Assembly (NCBI RefSeq): GCF_000423565.1
Contig: NZ_KE384037.1
Location: 248,001 to 312,000 of the forward strand
Reading direction: 5' to 3'
Source of the DNA: Runella zeae DSM 19591
GTDB taxonomy: Bacteria; Bacteroidota; Bacteroidia; Cytophagales; Spirosomataceae
Length of the DNA stretch: 64,000 nucleotides
In this document: positions 18,385 through 26,726 of the stretch, piece by piece
Numbering within the stretch: the first letter of the stretch is position 1
How the letters are laid out: each line of letters starts with the position of its first letter
The notes under the pieces: generated by a model
What the model was told of the DNA's origin: nothing
The model's database searches: none
The model's input: only the letters and a program-made list of their open reading frames with translations
Translations under genes and position numbers: made by a program

Positions 18385-19456
18385 GAAATTTCTCCTCTTT
18401 ACCCTTGGTTGTTTTTGTTTGTTGGGAGCCGCTACAGCACAGCTTCCACTTCGACGTGCTTTAGTGAATGGAAAATCAATCTCCCTCGCTAAGCCTTCTC
18501 AGCCGATTCAGTTAGCTGCGGCCAACAACGACCTCGTGCTGGATTTTGAAGCATTAGCCGGCAGTGACTCTGTTTTTTATTATTATCGAATTCCTTCTAT
18601 CACCCAAGTTTGGTCCCAAAGCTTATACCCTTCGGCTCATTATCAAAATCTAAGCGGTGGCCGATACACCTTTGAGATATATGCTCAAAGCAAAAATCAT
18701 AAAACGCCCGTTGCCACGCTGTCGCTAGAAGTCAAAGAAGCTTTTTGGCAAAAGTGGTGGTTTTGGCCTTCCATTGCCGTTTATGTTTTATTAGTAGTGG
18801 GAATTGGTATCTATTTGTTTTTTCTGTACGATTTTCGTCAAAAACTCAAACTCCAATATATCCGAAATCAAATCGCTTCTGACCTTCATGATGAAGTAGG
18901 TGCCAATCTCAACTCTATCGCCATTTTTGTAGAACTTCTCCGACAAAAAGTCAAAGACAATCCCGCTTTGTTACCGATTTTGGAGCGTATCACGAGCAAC
19001 AGCGAAGAAACCGTGACCCTCATGCGAGACACCGTATGGGCCATCAACCCCACCAACGACTCCACCGAAAAGTTGGTAGAAAAGATGCGCTTTTTTGGGA
19101 TAGAGATTTTATCAGCCAAAAACATCGCTTTTACGTTCGACAATCAGCTTGATCTCAAAAAGGAGTATTTTTCGATGGAGCAACGTCGCAATCTGTACCT
19201 CGTTTACAAAGAAGCCATCAACAACATCGCCAAACACGCCCTTGCCACCAAAACTACTTGCACACTTACGTCCAAAAACGGCTCCGTCGAAATCCACATC
19301 CTCGACAATGGCGTCGGGTTTGACCTATCACAAACTTTTGAAGGAAATGGCCTCAAAAACTTCAAACTACGGAGCCAAGAAGAATCACTAAACGTAAGCG
19401 TTTGGAGCCAAAAAGGAAGCGGAACCCAAGTGACCATCCAAATTTTATTGGGCTAG
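18383..19456 (+). CDS. Membrane sensor histidine kinase (HisKA_3 / NarX-type) with minimal Y_Y_Y sensor
   Basis: A 357-residue kinase. A signal peptide (about 1-20) leads to a periplasmic segment at 45-118 with SVFYYYRIPSITQVWSQS and YQNLSGGRYTFEIYAQ, resembling the Y_Y_Y domain that normally follows beta-propellers in Bacteroidota hybrid sensors. One membrane helix lies at about 128-149. The dimerisation/phosphoacceptor box is SDLHDEVGANLNSIA with His169; the ATPase domain shows the N box YKEAINNIAKHA near 275, DNGVGFDL and GNGLKNF. The partner is the LuxR-type regulator 144 bases downstream. The start is TTG; a stop lies five codons upstream and no ATG fits. Loss of the propellers leaves a very short sensor. 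Ligand unknown. Confidence 0.85.
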   Translation: MKFLLFTLGCFCLLGAATAQLPLRRALVNGKSISLAKPSQPIQLAAANNDLVLDFEALAGSDSVFYYYRIPSITQVWSQSLYPSAHYQNLSGGRYTFEIYAQSKNHKTPVATLSLEVKEAFWQKWWFWPSIAVYVLLVVGIGIYLFFLYDFRQKLKLQYIRNQIASDLHDEVGANLNSIAIFVELLRQKVKDNPALLPILERITSNSEETVTLMRDTVWAINPTNDSTEKLVEKMRFFGIEILSAKNIAFTFDNQLDLKKEYFSMEQRRNLYLVYKEAINNIAKHALATKTTCTLTSKNGSVEIHILDNGVGFDLSQTFEGNGLKNFKLRSQEESLNVSVWSQKGSGTQVTIQILLG

Positions 19457-19520
19457 CTGCCCTAACTCACCAATATTGGGGATGTTTTGAGTAAGGACAA
19501 GCCCCTAATTTTACTGCATG

Positions 19521-19545
19521 AAAAAGTAGTACCGTTAGATAGAAT
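19521..19545 (+). promoter_or_regulatory. Conserved upstream motif, copy 1 (before the response regulator)
   Basis: This 25-base stretch contains AGTACCGTTAGATAG and matches a second copy at 23246-23270 at 21 of 25 positions. It lies 56 bases before the response regulator ATG. A regulator binding site is possible; no other copies were noticed. Confidence 0.4.
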
Positions 19546-19600
19546 TTCGGCGGTATTTTATTGCTTTTTTAGCTAAATTTATAAAATTGAGAATCATCTT

Positions 19601-20236
19601 ATGATAAGCGTACTACTTTTTGAAGACAACAAAAACTTCCGTGAGAGCCTTTCTTTGTATTTAGCTAGTGCGGAAGGGATTTGGTTATCGGGAGCCTTTG
19701 CCGACGCTACCGAGGCCGTAAAATTGGTACGCAAATACAAACCTGACGTTGTACTTATGGATATTCAGATGCCACACCTATCGGGAATCGATGCCTTACA
19801 AGCCATCAAATCTTCGAGCAAAGATACCAAAGTGATGATGCAAACAGTGTTTGAAGATGATGACAAGGTATTTGCGGCTATCTGCGCGGGTGCCAATGGC
19901 TACATCCTCAAAAACCCCCGCCCCGATACTTACGTACAAGCTATCGTTGATGTTTACAATGGCGGCTCACATCTAAGTCCAAGCATTGCGACGAAAGTAT
20001 TGACGATGTTTCAACATCAGTTTGCCAAATCAGAACAAACTTATATTCAGCTTACCCCACGCGAAAAGGAGGTTTTGCAATGTATGGTAAAAGGAATGAG
20101 CTATAAAATGATTGCGGATGCTTGTGATATTAGTTTCAACACGGTGCATACTCACATCAAAAAAATCTATGAAAAACTACACGTCAACTCAGCACCCGAA
20201 GCCGTAGTTAAGGCTTTGGAGTGGAAATTGGTGTGA
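19601..20236 (+). CDS. NarL/FixJ-family response regulator
   Basis: A 211-residue cytosolic transcription factor. The receiver domain has FEDN acidic residues near 8-9, the phosphoacceptor Asp54 in DVVLMDIQMPHLSG, and a conserved Lys in YILKNPRP. The C-terminal LuxR-type helix-turn-helix spans about 147-205 (LTPREKEVLQCMVKGMSYKM, then SFNTVHTHIKKIYEKL). It is the natural partner of the histidine kinase upstream. Its last 29 bases overlap the 3' end of the convergent membrane protein gene. A motif shared with the region before the DM9 protein gene suggests, weakly, autoregulation and a target in the adjacent island. Confidence 0.93.
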   Translation: MISVLLFEDNKNFRESLSLYLASAEGIWLSGAFADATEAVKLVRKYKPDVVLMDIQMPHLSGIDALQAIKSSSKDTKVMMQTVFEDDDKVFAAICAGANGYILKNPRPDTYVQAIVDVYNGGSHLSPSIATKVLTMFQHQFAKSEQTYIQLTPREKEVLQCMVKGMSYKMIADACDISFNTVHTHIKKIYEKLHVNSAPEAVVKALEWKLV

Positions 20237-20879
20237 GAAATTGAATAGCTCTAAAAATGAGCAAATTTGCTATAATACCTGAAATATTAATAATTAATAG
20301 TGCATAGGTAAAATAAACGGGCGAAGTTTCATAAAGGCTATATTGAAGCAAATTAGACAACAAAGGCATTAAGCAATTAATAAAGACAGCAAGAGTAAAA
20401 ATAAAAAACGAATTCCTATACAAAGTACTCTTAGTAAATTTAGTTTGAAAATAAAAAAACACCAAACACAAAACAACATAATACAACTGAATAAAAAACC
20501 AAGCAATATTATCGTAATTATTAATATAATCAAAGAAAAAATATCTACATATTAACAAAAATATACCTAAAAATATCAAAAAAACCATTGCCTTTTTTTG
20601 ATAATATTCATTCAAAAAACTACGAAAAGCAAAAGACAATAAAACAAAAAATTGCAAGAAATAAAATGGTGTAAGCCAATAACTATTTTGATTTTTAATT
20701 TTGTAAAAATAAAAAGTTATCGAATCAACTACTACACCTAACAACAAATACATAAAAATAAACCTTGCTTGCTTGGTGTATTTAATTTTGGAATAAGAAA
20801 ACAGAACCAACAAAAATGATGTAACCATCATCAATATATTCAGAAATTCATTTAAAGTTACTAAACTCATACCTTTCAT
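20208..20879 (-). CDS. Hypothetical multi-pass membrane protein
   Basis: A 223-residue, very hydrophobic protein rich in Phe, Ile, Leu and Tyr, with about seven predicted membrane helices and basic inner loops (SKIKYTKQAR, NEYYQKK). I recognise no family. The gene is strikingly AT-rich compared with everything to its left, as expected for transferred DNA. Its 3' end overlaps the response regulator by 29 bases, and its start codon is only 5 bases from the divergent start of the glycine-tailed protein gene (14 bases if the Met at 20870 is used), leaving no free promoter space. Function unknown; seven-helix sensor or transporter subunits are possible. Confidence 0.65.
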   Translation of the reverse strand: MKGMSLVTLNEFLNILMMVTSFLLVLFSYSKIKYTKQARFIFMYLLLGVVVDSITFYFYKIKNQNSYWLTPFYFLQFFVLLSFAFRSFLNEYYQKKAMVFLIFLGIFLLICRYFFFDYINNYDNIAWFFIQLYYVVLCLVFFYFQTKFTKSTLYRNSFFIFTLAVFINCLMPLLSNLLQYSLYETSPVYFTYALLIINISGIIANLLIFRAIQFLTPISTPKP

Positions 20880-20884
20880 ATTTT

Positions 20885-21373
20885 ATGGCATCATTACACA
20901 CATTTCAAGAACTTACTGACCAAATCAATTTTCGTCCTCTCCTACTCAACAAAATAGGCATTGACGACATACTAGCTACCGACGGCTTTGAAAGCATTGG
21001 ATTTTATGTTGTTACGAGCAAGATCAAAGCAAACAAATATCCCAGCATCACAACTATAGCTTATGTTTTGTTTGGCGAAGATAAGAAAGCTTTTTTAAAA
21101 ATTGACGGCAAGAAAGTTTTTATTTCAAGCAAACAACTCAAAGAAGCAGGATTCAAAAAAAATGACAACCTGAGCAACACCTCTTTTTTAATTTTAAAGA
21201 AGGACCTTGAAGACATTTCGGTAAAATTAGAAAGTTATATTTTTTCTTATTGTGTTTTTGGAATTGAAATTATAAGTGAAGGCTTCTATGAACTTTTTTA
21301 TGAAATCATAGATTCGTGGAAAGGCGGCGGCGGCGGCCCTGGCCCTGGTGTAGCAGTAAGCCCCTCTAACTAA
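20885..21373 (+). CDS. Hypothetical protein with a glycine/proline-rich C-terminal tail
   Basis: A 162-residue protein of unknown family. No signal peptide or membrane segment is seen. Residues 1-140 look like a compact alpha/beta domain (FQELTDQINFRPLLLNKIGI, ITTIAYVLFGEDKKAFLKI, FKKNDNLSNTSFLILKKDL). The end is unusual: after DSWK comes five Gly (147-151), then PGPGVAVSPSN. The gene is AT-rich and is followed after 8 bases by the papain-like protease gene, so both are surely co-transcribed. One idea is that the flexible tail is cut or bound by that protease, but this is inference. The tail codons are GC-rich, in contrast to the rest of the gene. Confidence 0.65.
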   Translation: MASLHTFQELTDQINFRPLLLNKIGIDDILATDGFESIGFYVVTSKIKANKYPSITTIAYVLFGEDKKAFLKIDGKKVFISSKQLKEAGFKKNDNLSNTSFLILKKDLEDISVKLESYIFSYCVFGIEIISEGFYELFYEIIDSWKGGGGGPGPGVAVSPSN

Positions 21374-21381
21374 TAAAAAAT

Positions 21382-22599
21382 ATGATAAAACAACATATAA
21401 ATAGAGCTATATTCCAACCTCAAACTTATGCTGAAAGCTGCTGGGCAGCTTCCTTTACAAATGTCTTTTCTCAATTCCCTAACGAAACAGACAAAAAGAC
21501 AGAAGCAGATTTTTTAACCCAATTAGGGAAACGAGGAAATAATGCCTCTATTCAGAAAACGGAGTTAGAGAATTTACTTAATAATAGTATTTTTTCTAAA
21601 TATCTTACAAAACTACCCAACTTATTTTGGAAAAGCATTACAGCGATTGTAGATAGTGGAAAAATTTTGGTGCATTGTTTTCCTATATTTGAGTCACCAA
21701 ATAGCCATTTTGTCAATATATATGGCTATGAGGAAAACAAAACTGGAAAATGGCTATACATTTATGACCCCAAGCCTGATAAAAAGGGGCAACACTATGT
21801 TTTGAGTTATAGTTATTTTTTACAAACAATGACCCAAAACACAGGCGTCACAAGAAACCAGATGGCAGGTATTTTTTATTTTAAAGACACTCCTCCCCTT
21901 AACTCATCTCTTGATACTCAAAACTTCTCTCTGCATGATGCCAATGTCAAGACAAATTCTCTTCTTGAAAATTTGGTATCAGTCGCTAAAACACTTATAG
22001 AAGATTCATCCGCAGTCTCTCATGAATTTCTTAGCATAGCAAATGTACCCTTAGAAGGAATCAAACGAGGCTCCATTAAAACGCTAGGAAAAAAGCCAGA
22101 AGAAAATAACATTTTACAACCTACTAGTTTAAGAGTAGCTGAAATTCAACTTAGCCAAACTATTAAAAACTTTCAAATTCTAAGAAGTCATCTGTACAAA
22201 TCAAACTTTCTTCCACTCATACATATTACAAATGCCAATGTAACACCAAATGAGTTTAAATTTATCACCGCTATCACTTATCGACAAAATGAAAGTGGGG
22301 TAGAGTCAATATTTTCTTTAGAGTTCTTGAATGTACCAGAGATAAAGAACACTCTAAATACCTTTTTAGGATTACCGAATTTCGGATTATCGATTTATAT
22401 CGAAAACGATAATTATCGAAGATTGGAGTTAACAGCCGACAACATTCTTCCTTTTACATTTCAAATCGATAAAAAAGATTTTATGAGCAAACCTCTAAGT
22501 TCTTTAGATCAACTCCTTCAACAAAATACAATACAAGTAAGTACTCCTAACGATTTTGTAAAAGTAGAACAATTCAAAAATCCTCGGCGACGCAAATAA
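21382..22599 (+). CDS. Papain-like cysteine protease with unknown C-terminal domain
   Basis: A 405-residue protein. The N-terminal part (about 1-165) is a papain-like peptidase: Gln14 of the oxyanion hole and Cys20 in QPQTYAESCWAASFTNVF, His109 in NSHFVNIYGY and Asp129 in LYIYDPKP form the expected triad, as in C39-like and C70 (AvrRpt2-like) enzymes. No signal peptide or export ATPase is present, so it is either cytosolic or delivered by an unusual route. Residues 180-405 have no family I know; they are beta-rich and end in a basic FKNPRRRK. The neighbour upstream carries a Gly-rich tail that could be a substrate. A strong terminator follows. Confidence 0.75.
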   Translation: MIKQHINRAIFQPQTYAESCWAASFTNVFSQFPNETDKKTEADFLTQLGKRGNNASIQKTELENLLNNSIFSKYLTKLPNLFWKSITAIVDSGKILVHCFPIFESPNSHFVNIYGYEENKTGKWLYIYDPKPDKKGQHYVLSYSYFLQTMTQNTGVTRNQMAGIFYFKDTPPLNSSLDTQNFSLHDANVKTNSLLENLVSVAKTLIEDSSAVSHEFLSIANVPLEGIKRGSIKTLGKKPEENNILQPTSLRVAEIQLSQTIKNFQILRSHLYKSNFLPLIHITNANVTPNEFKFITAITYRQNESGVESIFSLEFLNVPEIKNTLNTFLGLPNFGLSIYIENDNYRRLELTADNILPFTFQIDKKDFMSKPLSSLDQLLQQNTIQVSTPNDFVKVEQFKNPRRRK

Positions 22600-22628
22600 T
22601 CGTTGAATTATAGTAGCTCCCCACTTAC

Positions 22629-22651
22629 ATCCCCAAAATTGGGGATTTTTT
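22629..22651 (+). terminator. Terminator of the glycine-tail/protease operon
   Basis: ATCCCCAAAATTGGGGAT is a perfect palindrome (22629-22646) followed by a run of T to 22651, 30 bases after the protease stop. It is a clear intrinsic terminator. Confidence 0.8.
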
Positions 22652-22726
22652 GATTTTGGGCAATTCCCGACCTTTGTTAGGCAAGCTTTTAGCCTTCTCA
22701 TAGGTGATTTATTTCCCAAAATTGTT

Positions 22727-23230
22727 ATGATGAAACCCTTACAAAAATTCACGCCTGTTTTTAAAGAATGCGGAAACAAAGCTGCCCTGATTAGCCTTGC
22801 AAGTGTCCAAAAACCCATTTCTGACAACCGTAAAACACGTCTTTTTTTTTACAACAATAGCGAATACGACCCCGCATCCAATCAAGCTACTTGGCAGCCG
22901 CTATCCAAACATCTGGCCCAATATCTGCCGCCGGGCCAAGTACGCTTTAGTTTTCACTTCATAAATGAAGGCTGTCATAGGGTCATTTTTAAAGTAAGAA
23001 GAGTACAAGAACATCATAATTTTGCGACTCAACTGTGGTTTGAAATTGTGGGACAAGGACAGGTAGCGCACACTGAAGAAAAATCCCACCCCAACTATAG
23101 TTTGCTCATTGTGGAATTGGGATATATAGAGTCAACAACGGATATGTGGGAGTTGTGTCTTCACATCAACCTTATGCATTCTGATAGTGTGTTTGTTTTT
23201 CAGGAAGCTTATTTACAGCGCTTATCTTAG
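22727..23230 (+). CDS. Hypothetical protein
   Basis: A 167-residue protein without signal peptide or membrane helix. It is beta-rich, with many aromatic residues and His (KVRRVQEHHNFATQLWFEIV, LWELCLHINLMHSD-like C-terminus). I recognise no family. It stands between the protease operon terminator and the DM9 protein gene, with 232 bases to the latter. Codon use and length make it a credible gene, but no function can be given. The start could be either of two adjacent ATG codons (22727 or 22730). Confidence 0.6.
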   Translation: MMKPLQKFTPVFKECGNKAALISLASVQKPISDNRKTRLFFYNNSEYDPASNQATWQPLSKHLAQYLPPGQVRFSFHFINEGCHRVIFKVRRVQEHHNFATQLWFEIVGQGQVAHTEEKSHPNYSLLIVELGYIESTTDMWELCLHINLMHSDSVFVFQEAYLQRLS

Positions 23231-23245
23231 TAGCAGGCTTTCTTT

Positions 23246-23270
23246 AAAAAGCACTACCGTTGGATAGGAT
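23246..23270 (+). promoter_or_regulatory. Conserved upstream motif, copy 2 (before the DM9 protein)
   Basis: The stretch contains GCACTACCGTTGGATAG and matches 19521-19545 at 21 of 25 bases. It lies 194 bases before the DM9 protein gene. The same gap also has an 8-base inverted repeat CGGCTTTG/CAAAGCCG at 23331-23373. Confidence 0.4.
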
Positions 23271-23463
23271 TGTATTGATTTTATAAGAACTAGCCCTAAA
23301 ATTTGTAATAGTTAATTCGGACATCAAAAACGGCTTTGCTCAACGCCAGAGTATTTTTCACCTCCCAAAGCCGCAAAACTTAGTAAGACATTTTTCGCAA
23401 CAGTGGGCTTTACCCGCTGGCTTGGACTCTTTTTGCTAAACCCAAATAAACACAATTTCAACA

Positions 23464-24939
23464 ATGGCTATGGTACGTTTTAAAGTCACCTTGTTTTTTA
23501 TTCAAATATTGTTGCTTGCGCTGAAGTTTGATAGCCAAGCCCAACGCCTAGGACAACCTTACATAGTCATTACTATCAAAACAGGTGGCGACGACCTACG
23601 GGGAGGACAATCAGCAACGGCTGATATTTATTTCAAAAATCGCCAACCTTGGAAAAACATTGATTTGAATGAAGGACAAGGCTGGGGCAATTTCTCGACC
23701 CATACCTACCAAGATTCTTTTGACGGGATTTTGCCAAGCGACTTTAGATCGCTGACTATTAAACACAACGGCAGCCCTACGCAAGCATTTCAGGATTATG
23801 ACAACTGGAATATCGACCAGATCAAGGTAGAAATAATAATGCCCAACAGAGAACCTAAGCGTACGGTATTGCTCGATATAAGGGCTCAACCCGTGGTGCG
23901 CTTTACGGGCGATTACCGACAAAGAAGCTGGAACTTCTTACAAGTCAACGACCCCGTTGATCCGGCGGCTAACACTTCTACAAACCCTTCGTCTACTTCT
24001 TCAGTAAATCGCTCTAGTAATGTTCCTGTCATGAATGACTATAAAATGTGGTTTGTAGTAAAAAATGGACAAATACCACCTAATGCCTTACAAGCAGGTT
24101 ATGAAGCAGACGGAACGCCTCTGTACATTGCCCGTTCTCCTTTCGATGGTAGTATCGTGATTGGCAAAGTCAGAGCCAATGCAAGAGAAGCATTTATTCC
24201 CTATGGCGGTCTCGAAATTGTCCAGAATACATTCAGCGTATATACTGGCACGGGAACTTGGACATTGGTTAGGGCAGGGCAAAGTGTGCCACCCAATGCC
24301 ATTGTAGCAGGCCAAGAAGCCAATGGTGCTCCTCTCTACATTGCCCGTGCCAATATGGGTGGAGGGCTCCACATCGGAAAAAGTCGAGGGCGTGATGCTT
24401 TTATTCCTTTTGATGGCAAAGAAGTGGTGGTGTCTTCGTTTGAAGTGCTAGTACCTGCACCTCTCAAAGCCTCCGACAAAATACGGGTAGTTCGGTGGAT
24501 TTCGCCAGTCACTGGAGATTTTGAATCTATGCCCGAAGGACGCCACACCGACCAACAGTTAATGGGTTGGGGTTTTAAGAGCAAAATGTATCAATTTTCG
24601 GGCTTACGCAATCGTCCCAATGATCCCAATGCCATCGCCGTTTATCGCTGGACTATGCCCAATTGTAGTGCTTCTATCATGTTTGGAGAGCATGAGTTTA
24701 CTGATAATCAATTGTTAAGTTGGGGATACAAAGACAAAGAGTTTCAGTTTTATGCCTACCGCCGCCCGCCCAATGATGGCCTTTCTTATGTGCCTGTTTA
24801 TCGTTGGATCAATGCCAAACCCCAAGGTGACCCCTGTCGCGATTTTACGCTTACGGTAGCGAGTACCGAGCTTACCGATGAGCAGCTTCGTAGCTGGGGC
24901 TATTCAGACAAACGATTGCAGTATTATGTTTTTAGGTAA
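23464..24939 (+). CDS. Secreted PLAT-like/DM9-repeat protein
   Basis: A 491-residue exported protein. A signal peptide (about 1-27) is followed by a PLAT/LH2-like beta-sandwich at 32-125 (YIVITIKTGGDDLRGG, LTIKHNGSP, NWNIDQIKVEI), then a Ser/Thr/Asn-rich linker at 165-190. Two DM9 (DUF3421, natterin-like) repeats follow at about 196-255 and 266-325, each with the pattern PPNA-x-x-AGxEAxGxPLYIAR then GKxR and AFIPxxG. Three tandem repeats at about 342-385, 390-432 and 440-491 share VYRW and LxxWGYxDKxxQFY. DM9 domains of oyster and mosquito proteins bind mannose-type glycans, so a lectin role is plausible. The last domain in 26727-27932 is related. Confidence 0.78.
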   Translation: MAMVRFKVTLFFIQILLLALKFDSQAQRLGQPYIVITIKTGGDDLRGGQSATADIYFKNRQPWKNIDLNEGQGWGNFSTHTYQDSFDGILPSDFRSLTIKHNGSPTQAFQDYDNWNIDQIKVEIIMPNREPKRTVLLDIRAQPVVRFTGDYRQRSWNFLQVNDPVDPAANTSTNPSSTSSVNRSSNVPVMNDYKMWFVVKNGQIPPNALQAGYEADGTPLYIARSPFDGSIVIGKVRANAREAFIPYGGLEIVQNTFSVYTGTGTWTLVRAGQSVPPNAIVAGQEANGAPLYIARANMGGGLHIGKSRGRDAFIPFDGKEVVVSSFEVLVPAPLKASDKIRVVRWISPVTGDFESMPEGRHTDQQLMGWGFKSKMYQFSGLRNRPNDPNAIAVYRWTMPNCSASIMFGEHEFTDNQLLSWGYKDKEFQFYAYRRPPNDGLSYVPVYRWINAKPQGDPCRDFTLTVASTELTDEQLRSWGYSDKRLQYYVFR

Positions 24940-24960
24940 ACTTTAAACCCTTTTAATGAA

Positions 24961-25494
24961 ATGTCAATGTCAATGTCATCTCAAGATAGAGAAGTGCTAG
25001 CACTAATCAATCATTATTTAGAACAAGCTCGCAGAAATTCTGCTGCTGGTAGAAGTGCGGCTGATATAATAAACGACGCCTATGGAAATATAGTCAGGGA
25101 CAGAAACCAACCTGGAGCCACCAACGACATCATTACTGCGGCTGATCACTATTTTGTAAGTAGAAATATGGTAGGTTCTGGGAATTTCAGACGCTCAATG
25201 AGGGAGACTTACGGGATAGATATTCCTATTTCAGATATCGATGAAGCGGGTATGGCTGCCACTCTGGTATTAGGATATGATGCTGTTAAAACCCTCGCTA
25301 GAGCTATTGATGATACTAGTCATTATTACTTTAATTCAATCCCTTTTTTTGAGCCTTTAATGAGATCAAATCCTGATACTCCCACATCGATCCCTACTAA
25401 TTTAGCATTGCGATGGTCTGCTATAGGTATAAGGCACGGAAGGTTAGACCATCAAAGTCCCAATAGGCCTATTAATAATTTACGCCCTTGGTAA
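24961..25494 (+). CDS. Hypothetical protein, helical
   Basis: A 177-residue protein of unknown family with a Ser/Met-rich start (MSMSMSS) and no signal peptide. The body is helical (INHYLEQARRNSAAGRSAAD, GMAATLVLGYDAVKTLARAI) with a polar, Asn/Pro-rich end. It begins 21 bases after the DM9 protein and is probably translated from the same mRNA. It could be a partner or effector domain, but nothing visible assigns a function. The first few Met codons give alternative starts. Confidence 0.6.
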   Translation: MSMSMSSQDREVLALINHYLEQARRNSAAGRSAADIINDAYGNIVRDRNQPGATNDIITAADHYFVSRNMVGSGNFRRSMRETYGIDIPISDIDEAGMAATLVLGYDAVKTLARAIDDTSHYYFNSIPFFEPLMRSNPDTPTSIPTNLALRWSAIGIRHGRLDHQSPNRPINNLRPW

Positions 25495-25778
25495 ATAACT
25501 ACCAACAGAAACCCTAAAATTAGGGGATTTGAAATGGCAAACTCGTTATTTTTTGATAAACAACGGAACGCTTTATTCTACTTACTTACACATTCAATAT
25601 CAATTATTTAACAAAAAACACATTTACTCATACCATTAAATAGCCCAAGAATTGGCTAAAAATAGTAGCATCTCATAACCATATCTAATTCTAAAGCAAT
25701 AGATTTTTATTTCTTAAAATCCTGATTATCAAACTAGAACAAGTCTATTTACTAGAGTATCGTAATTTATGACTCATT
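25495..25778 (+). other. Intergenic region with a small palindrome
   Basis: No gene is seen in this 284-base AT-rich gap. CCCTAAAATTAGGG (25512-25525) is a perfect palindrome 17 bases after the preceding stop and may act as a weak terminator. The rest presumably holds the promoter of the metalloprotease gene, but no clear TAnnTTTG element stands out. Confidence 0.45.
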
Positions 25779-26657
25779 ATGCAAACTCATATCGCAGGCA
25801 GAAAATATGACTCGTCCCTCACAATTCAAGGGCATACAGCACAACTAACGCTTGAAATGAACATTCAGTTTGTAGCTATCGATGGCAATAGCTCTGTGCC
25901 TGGAAGATTACGTATTATACAAACTCCCGAATGGACTTTTGAAGGCATCACTCAAAATGGAGAATTGAGAGATAGACATGGGGTTTTTCCTTTATGTCAA
26001 TGGAATCATTCTAGCGAATTTGTACCATTGCAACAAAAATTATTGAATGCTATAGAAACCGCTTGGGACAACCAGTATTGGTTAAATCCTGCCAGAGGAT
26101 GGTATAGAAACGAAGCATTGAATTATGATGAGGCGTTACCAGTACTTTGTCGAGTTAAAGTCAAGGACGTTTCTGCAAACCCTCATTTCACTGCTTATTG
26201 TATTAAACCTGATCCCTCTCGAGAGCATTCCGCTAATTTCCGTTCGTATGTAAGCAATCGGGGGCATTGGGGAGTTTTTACTATTCATGATGCCCAAACA
26301 CTTGAATTTCCCTTTCCCTCAGAAGGCTCAACCCCCACTGACGACAATAAAGATGGCATATATGATAGAGATGTACCTTTTGCCTATCGCCAAGTAACTG
26401 TAGCCCACGAATTTTCTCATATGATTGGATTACATCATGTTAACGGACAAGGAAATGAAAGTTGGCGGTATGGTGTAAATGACTCACAAAGAAGACAAAT
26501 ATCTGGTATGGGCATGGAAATCCTACCCCATCATATGAGACCATGGAGTAACCGTTTAAATCAACACATTGCTCCCAAACGTACGCGTTGGGAGTTTAGT
26601 CATCATCCACAAAGGTACTTTTGGCAGAGAGGCCATTTAAGAATATGGGGAGCTTAA
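25779..26657 (+). CDS. Metzincin-like zinc metalloprotease without signal peptide
   Basis: A 292-residue protein with the full metzincin motif HExxHxxGxxH at 210-220 (HEFSHMIGLHH; His210, Glu211, His214, Gly217, His220). A Met in SGMGMEIL about 25 residues later is a good candidate for the Met-turn. Before the motif is DDNKDGIYDRDVPFAYRQVTVA, possibly a calcium-binding loop. The N-terminal 150 residues are beta-rich and unlike any propeptide I know. No signal peptide, lipobox or type IX C-terminal domain is visible, so export, if any, is non-classical; enzymes of contractile injection or effector loci have this property, but no such machinery is in the window. Substrate unknown. Confidence 0.75.
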   Translation: MQTHIAGRKYDSSLTIQGHTAQLTLEMNIQFVAIDGNSSVPGRLRIIQTPEWTFEGITQNGELRDRHGVFPLCQWNHSSEFVPLQQKLLNAIETAWDNQYWLNPARGWYRNEALNYDEALPVLCRVKVKDVSANPHFTAYCIKPDPSREHSANFRSYVSNRGHWGVFTIHDAQTLEFPFPSEGSTPTDDNKDGIYDRDVPFAYRQVTVAHEFSHMIGLHHVNGQGNESWRYGVNDSQRRQISGMGMEILPHHMRPWSNRLNQHIAPKRTRWEFSHHPQRYFWQRGHLRIWGA

Positions 26658-26726
26658 TTCTTCCCCTCAGAAATTCATTAAAAATCACTAACTTACCTTA
26701 AAATTCACTCATGTAGTCGATACATT

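Noticed and set aside
20885-22599. Interpretation of the glycine-tailed protein as a RiPP precursor with a C39 exporter
   Set aside because: The protein is too long and folded-looking, the protease has no ABC transporter domains and no modification enzyme is nearby.
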